Source: Ectocarpus siliculosus
Lineage: Eukaryota > Sar > Phaeophyceae > Ectocarpales > Ectocarpaceae
Length of the DNA stretch: 64,000 nt
Direction of reading: 5' to 3'
Assembly (NCBI GenBank): GCA_000310025.1
Contig: FN648441.1
Location: 163,968-227,967, forward strand
The notes beneath the pieces are model-generated. The model worked only from the letters and a program-made list of their open reading frames with translations, searched no databases and was not told where the DNA came from. The position numbers and the translations under genes are program-made. Positions within the stretch are counted from its first letter, which is position 1, and every line of letters starts with the position of its first letter. Shown one piece after another: positions 33,545-45,200 of this stretch.

Positions 33545-36500
33545 GTCAAAGGTCGGGTGCTGGGACAACAGCTTTTTGGTGAGCAGGAGCTCGTTCTTAA
33601 AGCAGATGTTGTTGTCCAAGACGAAACGGTTCAGCACCTTTGGCATGCGCATGAGGAAATGTCGAAACCCTGGTCAGCAAGAGAGGCATGCGTTTCAGAA
33701 CAAGTGTGGGTAGTTAACGTAGTTGGAGGTACTTAGCCTTAATGGATGAAACAACACGGATTACGAGTGAGACAGCGAGTAAAATACATCAACTGGGGGC
33801 TGTAATGACGGCGTTAACCAGAAACTGCTATTGGTTCGACGCAGGGTGTATCTGACGCACCGCTTAGCCACCCATTGTTGGACTCGGCGATGGAGGAGTT
33901 CCAGCAGAACTCGGGTGGGTCTTGCTGCAAGTTCCACAGAAGAGGGTTGTTGTAGTCGTTTGGGTTGTTGAGGATAGAGCACGCAAGCTCCGTATGGCCC
34001 CGATAATGGAACCTGCCGGCGTCCACAGTAACGATATGCGCACAACACGGGTATTGGGTACGGCCGGGGTATGTGTTCGACGACGGTACTTCATTCCAAG
34101 TTGGAGTTCGGACACACTGTACACGTCACCCCCAACGCCACGCAAACTACAACTTAGAACGCCCAACCTGCTGCTGTGAGCAACTTACTTACAGGGAGCA
34201 CGCCCTACTTTAGGCCGAGGTGTACGTAGTCTCTCGTTGAACTGCCCCGGGTGCTTTGGAAACACAGGCCCACGTGTCACGTACCGGTCGACGATCAGCA
34301 TTGTTCCAACCCAGGACAGATCCCCTCGGCCGCTCAGGTAGCGGTCCAGAACGCAGGCCTTGTCGTAAAAGAGAATGGTCGGGCGTCGATCCTCATCGGG
34401 AAAAATATGTTTCAGGGCCGCGTCCACATCGGCACATCCTTCCGCCTCCAAGAGGGGCACTATCCCGCAGATGATCCCGCAAGACCAGCTCGCGGAAAGA
34501 CTCCCCCAGCTGCTCTTCCTTCCTAGAATTGCACGGAGCATCCTCATGTCCTCAGGCTATGTTGTCGGCACACACACGCACGCAGTGACAAGGGAGGTAG
34601 GGGTTTGTGATGGTGCCGATCAATGTGGCTGAAGTCCGGCTGCTCCCATGCGCGCCAGATTCGTTATGATACATTCGATACCGCCACGTTCAAAATAGGT
34701 TAAACCCGAAGCCTGCGGTGTCAGGTGGGCTTCAATCGCAGGCCCTCCTACAGTGTATTCTTGGAGTACATGGTGATGTACACCCTCAACTGATGTTGGT
34801 GTGTGGACCTTCTGTCTCAAGTCCATGCGGTGTGACAAAAAACGTTCGCGTCGTCTGCCGGGCGCGTTCCGTCCTCGCCTGAGAACCCATGTCGGAGGGT
34901 TCATCCCGGCCGGAACGCGCCTATTGTCCTGTAGCTGTGGTGGGGTTAGGAGTAGAGTGTAGGGTAAAATAGCTTGCGCTGTTGAAGGAAATATGTTGAG
35001 GCGGGTATTTCTCGCCCGTGAAGCAGAGGGGCAGTCGATGCAAAAACCACGGTGCTTGTGCGATAGTTTTGAGATTGGAACGTGCACACATCACGTACGG
35101 GAGTACCTCTAACATTTGTTTTTGCTGAAGCGAAAACGGCACCCCTATCGGAGCGGTTTTCCATAAAAAAACTTCCAAAAATAAAGAACGCAAGGGGAAA
35201 GGAGTAACAGTTATTGGGGTTCTGTAAAACGGGCCAGATGAAGGAGGAGAACCCCAAGCAGCTCTGTACCTTCGAAGGAGTCCAAAGACTCTTCTTTAGA
35301 CTCACGACGAAACACGTACTTGAGAGGTAGTTGAGAAGCCCTCCCGAACCCTCTGGTGATGTAAAGACGATATCATGTCGGTAACCAATCACAGAGTATG
35401 CCACCGCCGCGATGGTTGTTTATGCAGAAACCCCACATCAAAAACGCTTCGTCGTAAATTGCTGTTTCGTCCTAATGGCGGGTGGGCGTAGCATGCGTTG
35501 ATTCTACGACACCTCCTGGTCCAAGAAGCGCGCTCGCTGTGCAGCAGTCCACGTAACCTCCCGGTTCCTTCTGTTGAACTCGTCCTCTTGTGCCTTGTGT
35601 GCTGTGCACGTTAGCCTGTTGTCCTCGCGATTGTTTCCGCAGGGCGGTTGTGCGACCCAGAACACGCATTTGTGCCCGTGTACAGCAGCGTGGTCCTCGC
35701 AGTATCTGCCATTCAAAGATCACAAAAGATCACGAAAAGACGTCGGCGAATCTTGATTATTGTTGCCTTCCTACGATACGCAGTTTGTGTTGGTTGTCGT
35801 TTGACTGGTCTCGCAGTGTATGGAAGACGTAGCTGGTTACGTTATGCATGCTGTTGGTGAGCCTCTGTGTCACGAAAACCTCAGCCATCGATCTAGTGTT
35901 GTACAAGCGGCACGCCTTACTATCCCAGAAAGCTCATCGACGGCGCAGCTGCCATCGTTTTTCCTCATACCGATACGTCGATTAACGCGTCTCTCAGCAA
36001 GCGTGATGAACTTGGGCATGACGCTACCATTCAGGTAGCTTTAGCGACACGTATTGAACGTTGGATGTGGTGATGATGCACGAATACGTGCAGCCTAGCG
36101 GCAAGGGCTTGGGACAGGGCTTCGGACGAGGGTTAGCTACTAGGGAATCGTGCTCAACCGTGTCTTCGCTCGACACTAAGTTGCAACGTACGTCTGCGTG
36201 GAGTGAAGCCCTTCAATGTCACGGTCACACTTGTAGAAAGAGCACTGGCTTGTGAAGGCGCGGGACGTTTGAAGGAGAGGGTGGTGTCGAGTTATATTTT
36301 GTGGGATCAACAGGCGTTACAAACGACGTTGATGGTTGGTCTGTGCGTGAGCTGGGCAAACAGGAAAAATTCCGGGAACCATGCGACAACAAAGGAGTGT
36401 GTGTACGGGGACGTTCAAGTAACACTTAGCGCCCCCACCCACGGCGCCTCGAAAGGCAGGTCCATGTGAAACACACGGCAGCGCCAACTAACGGCGAGAA

Positions 36501-37650
36501 CATCGAAATGCGCCTAACAAAGTCCCGGCAATACGCATCATTTAAGAATAATATCATCTACCCGCCGCTGTGCAACGTCCTTGGCAGTGTTTGGAGCGGA
36601 CGAACCCAAACCGACGAGCGGAAGGTATGGATAGCGGCGACGAAGTATGAGACTGTTTTGCGACACCAGAATAAAACGAGCCAAGAGTAAGGCATTCTCC
36701 GCCGAAAAAAAACACTTGCAGACCTTGAAGTATCGCGTGGACGTATTGCCGTCTATCGCGGCCGCCTGCGTCCAGAAGTCCTGTCCCTCTATGGGAGTGT
36801 ATTTCCGGCACTGATCACAAGCGTGATCTACCCACGGGGAGTCCCTCCAGTACCTGTCGTTGAGCTCCTCCTCGACACGACGTAGCCCCGCCCAACTATT
36901 GCATCCTGACTGCTCACCTCTCTGATCAAACACATCGACAGCCTTGGGATCCCTTGGCTTGAGTGCCTGGCCCGGCAATGCGTACCACTTGTGTGGACCT
37001 TGCATGCAATCGTAACGGAGAAAGTTTGAGTAACGGCATGCAAGACGAAGAACTTGAGTCAGCTGCCAGCACGATAGCTGAAGGCGACTCGCCATCGGTT
37101 GTCGGTTCTGTGTGAATAACCCTCTGTGCTGTAGAGGACGCGCGGTCGTTCGTGTAACCGCTAAGGCTTGTCAAACATCTCCCACCCCGGGTAGGTGTCC
37201 CACCCCTTGCGTAATGACAGAGGAAAGACAAGAAGAAACAAACGATTGACTACTGCCAAATAAAAGGCTCGCACGCATGTCCCCTGCTCGGCGCTCCCTT
37301 ATCCTTCGTACGAGAAGTTACTGTTAACCTGTACGCGGTCGGATTGGGGATTGGGTACTAATTTTTGTTCGCCGTCGATGGAAAATGTATTCCAATGCGG
37401 GGAGAGGTCTGCTGTGTTGTCACAACAGAATACAACATGTTGCAGTAAGGGGACAACGCAACTTTCTTACCGACATCATTTGCGGCCTTAAGCACGGCGT
37501 ATATCTCCCAGCACTGCAGGAGCTCTGAACCCAGGAGGCGCAACTCCCGGCCGCCGACGACGTCCGCGGCGGCCGTGTTGGAGTGCAGTTCAGCGTAGGA
37601 GTTGAAGCCCGCCCTGTCAGATATGCAACGTAGCAGCGATGTGTGCCACA
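33545..37650 (-). pseudogene. decayed KDZ-type transposase gene with Cys cluster
   Basis: Coherent protein pieces follow one another on the minus strand. They are: about 37475-37650 (LHSNTAAADVVGGRELRLLG, then CWEIYAVLKAANDVG and a GTAAGA donor); 36538-37095 (HKWYALPGQAL, then WVDHACDQCRKY and AAAIDGNTS); 35513-35705 (YCEDHAAVHGHKC, then PPCG and LTCTAHKAQ, a Cys cluster after an AATGGCAG acceptor); 34193-34547 (ALKHIFPDEDRRPTILFYDK, then AC); 33814-34116 (VDAGRFHYRGH, then FCWNSSIAESNNGWL); and about 33545-33672 (RFVLDNNICFKNELL). The FYDKAC, VD-x-FHYRGH and N-SSIAES-N motifs and the CxC cluster resemble eukaryotic KDZ (Kyakuja-Dileera-Zisupton) transposases. Phases between 34193 and 34116 do not join cleanly and frames stop early, so I call it broken. 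Family assignment is from remembered motifs. Confidence 0.5.
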
Positions 37651-38084
37651 GTAACCCACAGAGGGATGCTGGATCCTCTCCTCAGGAGTACCCTTGGCGA
37701 CGAAATTTACCAGGGGTTAGGGTTACGATAGAGAATTGGTAGAGTTGCTAACCAAGCTGAAGCCATCGACTGCGGTTGCGATTACTTGGTCGGCATGTAG
37801 GTCCGCCCCTTCTTTTAACAAGTTCCACGACAACATGCACGGCGTCAGGATGCTGTCGATTTCCGCGGACTTATGGTCCGCTAGCGGGCAATCACATGTT
37901 CGCATGTTGCCGCCGAGTCACTTGCGTGTATTTCGGGCCAAGGATTGATTCGATTCGCCCATGGACGGAGTGGTGTGGCCGGCCACCGTTGAGGTGATGT
38001 CGTTCGTAATCTCGGATTTGAGACGCATCTAGATTTCGGAACGAAATCTGGAAGAGTCAGATATTCCAGAAAGGATGTTGGAAA
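37651..38084. other. non-coding stretch
   Basis: Nothing assigned. The short frames on both strands have no domain. Confidence 0.35.
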
Positions 38085-39103
38085 ATGACCCCACCTAGTT
38101 TAGTCCCCGTTTTCTCTCCCAAAATACGCCGGAGCTACCGAGGAGAAGGGATATATTTGAGAGTCGTAACATGCCGCCTCGCAACACGCGGCGCTCCACG
38201 GCGGCGACTTCGGCGGCTGCTTCTTCTACAACGGCTTCCTCAGCGGCGGCGCCTGCTTCCTCAGCGGCTGCTGCCCCGGCGGCGGCTGCCGCGGCCCCAG
38301 CGGCTGCCAGCGCGCCGATGGGACCGCTTTCCCCGCCTCCACCTGGGCTGCCTCCCCGCCTCCACCTGGGCTGCCTCCCCGGCCCGACCGCCAGACGGCC
38401 GCGTTTGTGGACGCGACCACGGCGGCCTACGCTCTGCCGTGCTACACTTCGCTGGTGCCGGGAGCAGGGGCAACGCTGGACCTTGGGCGGGTGTTCGACC
38501 GCAACCGCTCGGTTGCGATCAGGGCACTGTGGAGGAGTTGGTCCTCCGTTTGGGTGAGGTGGCCACTCGGCTGCCGCCCCTTCCCGGGGCGGAGACCTAC
38601 ACGGCAGTTTTGGCGCGCGCCAGGAAGGTGGTCACTTCGCGGGCGGGCGACAAGTCAGTTGCCTATCGCCAGGCCGAGGCGAAGAAGCTCCTGGCCGAGT
38701 ACACTGTGGAACTCGCGCTCCGCCATGGCCGCCTCCTGCAGTCAGAAGGCTGTGTTCGTCGTGCCAGACGGAAAACGTGGGACATTACAACTATTGTTGG
38801 TCCTGCGGTGTTCAGCCTGCCCGCGGGCGTCCGGTACCGCGTGACCCTCAAGCGGCTCGGGTGTCGATCGATTTCGACGCGCTGCGCGCTCGTGGTGATC
38901 AGGTCCTCTCGGCCGCGTCTAACCGTCGTCCTCAACAGTGCAAGTGCGCCGTAGCGGACGGGTTCGACGCTTTCATACTTTCGGCTGACTCCATTGCTGC
39001 TGCCGCCCCAAGCGTCACCGCAGAGTCCATCGACAGTACCGTTGGCCTTTTAGACTTAGCGGCGGGCACGGTGATACGCTGCGCAGCAGTTCAACTAGGC
39101 TGA
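38085..39103 (+). pseudogene. GC-rich frame-broken ORF, unknown protein
   Basis: Protein-like sequence switches between three frames. An Ala/Ser/Thr-rich start at 38171 (MPPRNTRRSTAATSAAASS) is followed by TTAAYALPCYTSLVPGAG near 38420 in a second frame. A helical Ala/Arg/Leu stretch (TVEELVLRLGEVATRLPPLP, then YTAVLARARK) comes near 38530 in a third, and RVSIDFDALRARGDQVL near 38860 in the first again, with a stop at 39103. The region is much richer in GC than its flanks. It may be the capsid-like or accessory ORF of an element such as the one that donated the recombinase at 40.4 kb, but that is speculation; orientation is opposite to that gene. Confidence 0.35.
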
Positions 39104-40424
39104 GCGTGTGCACCCAACTTTGGTAATAACGTAGATCATGTGTGTGATTGTTTGGGGTTGTGTCGCAGTGTACGGCGAATGGAATAAGTGTGGTGTGTTC
39201 TTTGGATAAAACGAGCAAAAAATAAGGTAATGCTCGTGGTAGAAAATATTTAAGCGTGAGGGGCCTTGTCAACGGAGGGTTCTATGCGCCACATCTTCCC
39301 AAAGATTGCTTTTGTTGTCCTGGGCACTCTTGTCGTCGTCCTCGTGCAAGAAGAGGCGGGAGTCCGCTGGCACAACCTCTCACGGAGGTTGGCAGCCACG
39401 AACAGTGTACATGGAATGACGTGTCGCAACACCTCGTGCGTGAAGCTGTGGGTCAAGTTTTCCTCGTGACCGGCTACAAGGCTGAACCACGTGCTTTGGT
39501 ACTTACAAGGGACATCGAACGCTAAATTACTTGTAATACGTGCTGTTCGTTGCCGTACGCAGGAGCAGCCGACAAGGATTGGATATATCTTGTCCACACA
39601 CCGGTGTTAACCCCCTCCTGTGTAGCCTTGGATGGTTGTAGTTGTACGGAAAAACGATACTGAAAGTGTACATTTTATTACTCTGCGTACAATGAAAAGT
39701 GTCGTATACGTCTCACGACGAAAATGGGAGTACTGTCGCCATACCAAGTTGGACGCCACCAATAGAAACCTGGGAAGGCTGTGCAAAAATGGTCATGTAC
39801 GTACGCGGTTGTCGTCACCTTGAAACCTCTCACCGAAAACACACCCGCGGACGCTCTTGCCGATACACGGTATACGAGAACATGGCAACAGGTAACGACC
39901 ACTGTAAATGAAGCAGGCAGCCGCAAGGATGTTACTTCCATTGTGGGATAGAATCACCTTGGAGGACCCGCTGATGGTAAGAAGTCGTTCCATACTGGAC
40001 TTGAAAACACTAAACAACTGCGAGAGAGAAAAACCCATGAGGACCCGATGATGGTAATAAGTCGTTCCATACTTCGATTGAAAACGCCAAACAACTGCGA
40101 GAAACAAACGTGGCACAACACGAACGCCTGAAGTCCCACAAAGAAAACTGTTGTATTCTTTATCCCTTACCCAGATCATTCGATGTAAGTATTGGATTTG
40201 GTTGGGTGAGGCCTCCTGCGCCGGCGTGTGGTTCCGCCCATTACTTTCTTGTTAATTATCCGATCTGTCACATCTTAGTTATTGACCACTCACGCCTCTA
40301 AGCTAGGTCTCGCCCACCCAAACTTTCTTTATTTTTCGCGGCGAGCACACGCAGAGAAATCGCATGTGAAGTCAGCCGACAACGGCAACGCGTTTGATTC
40401 TGCGTACAGCTCGATACGGGTCCT
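39104..40424. other. no supported gene; short inverted/direct repeats
   Basis: Two similar segments built on GATGGTAAKAAGTCGTTCCA, then TACT and GAAAACRCYAAACAACTGCG, lie at about 39970-40022 and 40049-40101, 78 bases apart. No gene is supported. Confidence 0.4.
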
Positions 40425-41034
40425 CTAGGAACCCGTTGCCCCCACACTAGTAGTGGCGCCAACATATGGCTTCGCTACACTCTCCGTACGCCACCCGGCA
40501 ATTTTCATGATAGCGTCCATCGCCGTTCCGTCAAGCGACTGCGCTACAGAACCTCCGACGCGGAACGAGTGCATAGTGTAGCGGTGCGGCAGTCCCGCCG
40601 CTCGCAAATGCCCTTGTAGGGCAGCCGTCATCTGAACCGCCGTAAGCGGAGCGCAGCCCCGAGTTCCATCCAGCAGAACGATAGGAAACAGATGCCCTTG
40701 GGACAAATCCCAGCCAATACGCTCCGCCGCACTGATGTAGGCCGTAACATTGCTCACCGCACAAATAGACGGGCAAGCGACGTCCGGACGCACGACCACG
40801 GCATCAACAGAGTCCCCGAGGGTCTTGCCAACCTGGAAGTTGAAAATCAGACCCTGCCCCGCGGGCAACCGCAGAACTTGCGATCCCATAGTGAAGGAGA
40901 GATCATGGCCTCGCCGCATGGAGGCGAACGCCAGCGAAAACAAAGCGACGTCCCTGTTCCCGCTCGCGAAATCTACCAACGGCAATCTCCGTAGATCTGT
41001 AGTGTCTTGTGCCCATATCCATTCGGGCAGATCC
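40425..41034 (-). CDS. tyrosine recombinase catalytic domain (Crypton/DIRS-like), 5'-truncated
   Basis: The open frame from about 41034 (after a TGA) to the stop at 40425 encodes about 200 aa without an obvious ATG start. It covers the catalytic half of a tyrosine recombinase: an early Arg in FASMRRGHDLS, a Lys in the hairpin FNFQVGKT, the HxxR box in YTMHSFRVGGSVAQ, Trp in the His/Trp position in IMKIAGWRTES, and the nucleophile Tyr in AKPYVG. The order and spacing fit enzymes that cut and rejoin DNA through a 3'-phosphotyrosine, as in Cryptons and DIRS-like retrotransposons of protists and fungi. All five catalytic residues are present, but the N-terminal DNA-binding half is missing, so this is probably a remnant or an exon of a larger gene. 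No terminal repeats were found around it. Confidence 0.75.
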
Positions 41035-42822
41035 GTTCAACATCCATGCTATACGATCATTACATACATATACAGCCGGCACACGCCCGGATAATTCTCA
41101 ACGAATTGCGACAGGACGCGCTTCAGTCGTAGATAGATCCCCGGAAAATTTGCATGCGTGCGACATATGCACACACACACACATGGATGGAAGCCTCGCG
41201 CTCATGGCGGATTTGGGCGGATTTCGCTTCTGCGGTAATGTGGATCGCGGAATGACTTCATTTCTTCAACTGACATGCTTGCTGACGGAATTGTTGTTGT
41301 GGAAAAAGGCCATATTGATTTTTTTCATATGACACAACGAATCCATCTCTATCATAGAAAAGAGTCAGAGACAGATTAGCAATGAATTCACAGCTAAAAA
41401 AAGGCCCGTCTCGGGCTGGCTGTCTCTCGCAGACTAGCAGAACAGATTGCATACCTTCGCCGGGAAGATTGATCATTCTCGAAGGGGATTGGATGTGGCA
41501 TTTCGTATACACGGCATCCACCCGGTGGCGTCTGCGGTGTCTCCGCGCGACCCGTGTCTCGGTAGACAACAGCAGTATTGGAAGGGGTGGAGATTTTGCG
41601 GCTCGCGCGGTACAGTATGTCTACATGAGGAAGAGGAAGAAAACAAATCGGAAGGATTTCATGAAGAATGAACGGACACAGGGCAGTTCCCGCGTACGAA
41701 AGACAACACACCGAGCACACACACGCGCAAGTCACAACACGCAAAGGGGGGTGTGAGAGCGAGCAAGGGAGAATCACTACATAGTTGTGACCAGATACGA
41801 CTGCGGTGCTACAGGAGCAGCACGGGAGGTGAGACACGGTCCGTCTATGTACTTATGCGAGAGGATATCGTAGTCTATGAGCACAGCAGTATAGATATGT
41901 CCGTGCAGCGGTTGACTTCCGTGTGGGTACTTCGGCTCAATGCAAATAAACGCTGCGTAGAGGGAGGTCCGTTTGGTTGGGCGAGTGCCCGTGTGCTTCG
42001 AGTTCCGACGACAAGTTCAGCAGACGACAGATCACGACATCACACGACACGCAACACAAGAGAACCTCGAAGCTGGAATCGGTATCTACATTGTGGTTCT
42101 CATGCCCTTTGCTGCAGAGTCTGGAGTAGACAGTCACAGTCTACAGCAGTATCATCGTCAAGTCCACCGCCTTCTCGCACAGCCACGGTGAGACCGTAGC
42201 ACGAGAGCTACGGTAGGGCAGCATGCAAGAGCTGTGGCCTTTGTTAAGCTAAACAATGAGGGTTTGACAATCGTGTTTACGCTGTACCGAAGGGCGGCAG
42301 CCAAGGGTTTATCTAGTCTTCAACAGAAGATCCCACGTTTCTGGCAGTACGGTGACAAGGGTGAGAGGCCTGTGTCAAATCCAAGTTGGTTGTATTGCAC
42401 AGCAGTCCTGGGATGGGGTTTGCGGGTCACTTACATATTATAGGTGCTACCACACAACAACAAACGGCTCATCGCATCGTCTCTGCTTGGGTTAAATTAG
42501 ATCTGGTCGCACAAAGTTGTTCCCTTCTATGCACACAGCAGCAGTAGACAGACTGCTTTGATTTTCCATCCGTGCATATCTCCGAACGTTCCTCAGAAAC
42601 TTCCGCGGAAAGTGGGGACCGTTCAAGCAATTAAAGAAAATCCAACCGTCTCACTTTGCATGTAAGTTGGCAGTCTTCATCGGGGTTTTGCTTTGTACAC
42701 CGCCTAATGACATCATGGCCATGGACTTGTGTACATTGGCCTTTTCCATCCCGGTCTGTTTGTTATATAGCGTATTATTTTAGCCATTTTTCGCCGCCCT
42801 CCAGCCCGCTCTCCATTATTAT
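41035..42822. other. gene-poor DNA with dispersed repeats
   Basis: It contains the 41320-41410 repeat and TACAGCAGTAT-type strings (for example near 42140). No coding region is supported. Confidence 0.4.
41320..41410 (-). repeat. dispersed repeat, inverted copy of 10431-10515
   Basis: The reverse complement shares GAATTCATTGCTAATCTRTC, CTCTTTTCTATGATAGAGAT and ATTCGTTGTGT with the 10.4-kb copy, followed by an A-rich end. This indicates a multi-copy short element. Confidence 0.7.
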
Positions 42823-43802
42823 CAGGGCTGTCCTCGTTATACTCTCCGTGGTAATTTTACCTCAGGAAAACCACGGTAATTTCCGTTCCCATCCAAATCG
42901 TTTCCGTGATAAATAGGTCTTACCGTTAACGCCCAAACCGTTAACGAACAAGTTAAAGTGCCCCATTACCGTACTAAAAATTACCGCGGAAAAATTGGAT
43001 TTCCCGTGCTTTCGAGTTACCGCGGAGTACGTTACCAAGAACAATAAATCCCATCTATCGCAAAGAAACACCAGTTACCGTTCGCCATAGTAAAATGCTC
43101 GTGTGCCCCTCTAGGCCAAGAGGTACGCACTTTATCCAATAGCTTGCGCGAGGTCAAGGGTCCGAGCCCCAATCCACCCACCCTTTTTTCTCCCGCTTTC
43201 ATGGTTAGATGTTTTGTGGGGGGGCTGTTGCGTACGGGTTGTTTCTGTATTGTTTGTTGAACCGTTGAGTAATTCCACCGTTTCTCTGTGGATGAGGAAG
43301 GCGGCGCTTGCTTGTTGGCTGCCCTGTTGATGATATTTTGCTTGGCGCAGCGATGGACATACGTCGTCTTGAGGCCACGAGAGCGTGCCGGTGCAATGAA
43401 GTGGATATAGACCATGCTGTCTGGTTTCACCCTTTTTATGCGACCGTTTTGGTTAACGGATGTGATGCTCGGTGAATGTACCGCGCACGTTTGGTGTGCG
43501 GTGACCACACCCTTACGGAACACTTCAAAGCAAGCAAACGAAACAGGGCCCGACGTTTCTTGGTGATGGTTAACTGTACAACTTATACCGTGGTTACCAG
43601 TTACGGTAAAAAATGCACATTTACTGTGCATAACCGTTGTGGCTGGTTGCCGTATAATAAAATTACCGTGGTGACGAGGTACCGTACGGAAATTACCGCC
43701 GTGGTGGGCAGTTACCGCCCGAAAACAAGCTGTTTTTTACCGTGGTGTTTGTTACGCGGGAAATGGTTCCGACATGAAGAACCGTTAACGAGGACAGCCC
43801 TG
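42823..43802. mobile_element. 980-bp element with 17-bp perfect terminal inverted repeats
   Basis: CAGGGCTGTCCTCGTTA at 42823-42839 is exactly complementary to 43786-43802. Both internal flanks (42850-43065 and 43555-43780) are dense in TTACCG/CGGTAA and CACGGTAA strings in both orientations, similar to the core of the element at 5509-6760. No transposase is encoded. The centre (43080-43540) is different sequence. Flanks read ATTAT and ATTAC, so a target-site duplication is not proven. Confidence 0.75.
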
Positions 43803-43876
43803 ATTACTTTCATTGTTCTTTCACCTTGCGATTCTGGCCCCGCCGCTCCTTTTGCCGTGCAAGAGCAACGTTGTAC

Positions 43877-43898
43877 GGGGGGGGGGGGGGGGGGGGGG
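43877..43898. repeat. poly(G) tract, 22 bases
   Basis: Uninterrupted G run at the 3' end (poly-C on the sense strand) of the minus-strand LINE fragment. Confidence 0.95.
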
Positions 43899-43903
43899 TA
43901 CTC

Positions 43904-45060
43904 TTATGTTTTGCATGCCTCAACGGTTAGACCATTGACCACGCGTCCTCGAAAGGACGGAGGATTGTTCCCACAGGACCGATCACCGATGGCCAATCGT
44001 TCCTTCCTACTTTGCCAAAGGTGGCTCACAAATGTCTTCCCTAGTCTGTCTATCCTAACGATATCCCTTCCCGCCTTTTCAAACCACTTCCTACTCCCCA
44101 GTACAGCTACCGTCCTCTCCTCTCTATTCCATGCCTCAAACATCTCCCTGTACGTCCCTTGCATTTTTCCCAGCTCAGTCATGTACACTTCCCTCTCCTC
44201 TTCGTACCACGGACATTCCGCGACTACATGAACACGGTCTTCGCATTCGAAGCCGCAATCACATTTGAACTTGTCGTCTTCGTCGTCTACCGTCCTATGT
44301 CTTCGTCGACGTTCTCGAAGGCCTATCTATGTCCCCGGTCCTGAATTTGACCTTAAGCTTTGTTCCTGCATCCATTGGTCCATGTAGGTAATCCTTGAAC
44401 CCTATTCCTTCTTTCAACATTCCGTACACTTCTAGACCCTCCTTGTCCTTGGTTTCTTTCCTTAGATTCTGTTCTTTTCTATCGGCACAAGCAACAGATA
44501 TCTTCTCCTTGAACCCCTGTAGACCCTCCGTTTCGAGCGTTTCATCTTCGTCGATGTCGAACCCCTTCCATACGTCCTCTACAACCTTGGACCCATTCTG
44601 TGGGTTGTCTACCCCTCTTCTTGTTTGCCCACTTCGCCTTCCCATACTATTCTCGGCAACTTCTCCTCTGCCATCCCGCACATGCGATACTGCCATGCAA
44701 GCTTCCTTGCGTCTCTTCCCGACCGTAGGGATTTGATCCCCAATTCTGCCCTGGACGGCTGCATTACTTGTATTGTGCGCTTGGAGCATCCTAGCATGAT
44801 CTGCTGCTTTCATCTGCGCCGCCTCGAGTTCTTTCACTACCTTCTTATTTCCTTCCCATACTTCTGCGGCGTACTCTAGCGGCGGTACGATTACGCTCTT
44901 CAAAACCGTCAATTGGATGCGTGTATCGAGGTGCCGGTTTGCGAGTATTGGGTGCAGCTTCCCCTGCTCGTGCTTTGCCCTTTTCCGCTACCTTGGACAT
45001 GTGTGCATTCCACGAGCAGTCTTTTGCGAATATCTACTCCGAGGTATGTGTACTGGTGGG
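43904..45060 (-). mobile_element. 3' part of a LINE (non-LTR retrotransposon), frame-broken
   Basis: On the minus strand the end of a reverse-transcriptase ORF can be followed. It runs YLGVDI, then (one frame over) DCSWNAHMSKVAEKGK, then TVLKSVIVPPLEYAAEVWEG and KKVVKELEAAQMKAADHARM (thumb region). A coiled, charged segment follows, and after another one-base frame change near 44310 a CCHC knuckle (CDCGFECEDRVHVVAEC). The ORF ends at 43904 beside a C-tract. At least two frameshifts make it dead. It starts abruptly at a G/C-tract at 45057-45076, as in 5' truncation during target-primed reverse transcription. Confidence 0.7.
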
Positions 45061-45200
45061 GGGGTGGGGGGGGGAGGTACTCATAGTCGTGCATGCCGTA
45101 GTCGTCAGACCATTGACCGCGCATCCCTACAAAGCCGGGACGGAGCATGCCGGGTTCTCACCGGACCAGGCTCTCACATCACCAAGCGTGAAGCGCCGTG
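45057..45200 (-). mobile_element. second LINE 3' end abutting the first fragment
   Basis: The sequence from the G-rich tract to about 45150 repeats the 3'-terminal sequence at 43885-43960 (GGTACTC, TGCATGCC, AGACCATTGACC, CGCRTCC). So the tail of one LINE copy is joined directly to the truncated start of another, both in the same orientation. Confidence 0.5.

Noticed and set aside
43100-43175. tRNA or SINE head in the centre of the 980-bp element
   Set aside because: Only weak A- and B-box similarity; no cloverleaf can be drawn. Kept as a note in the findings, not as a gene.
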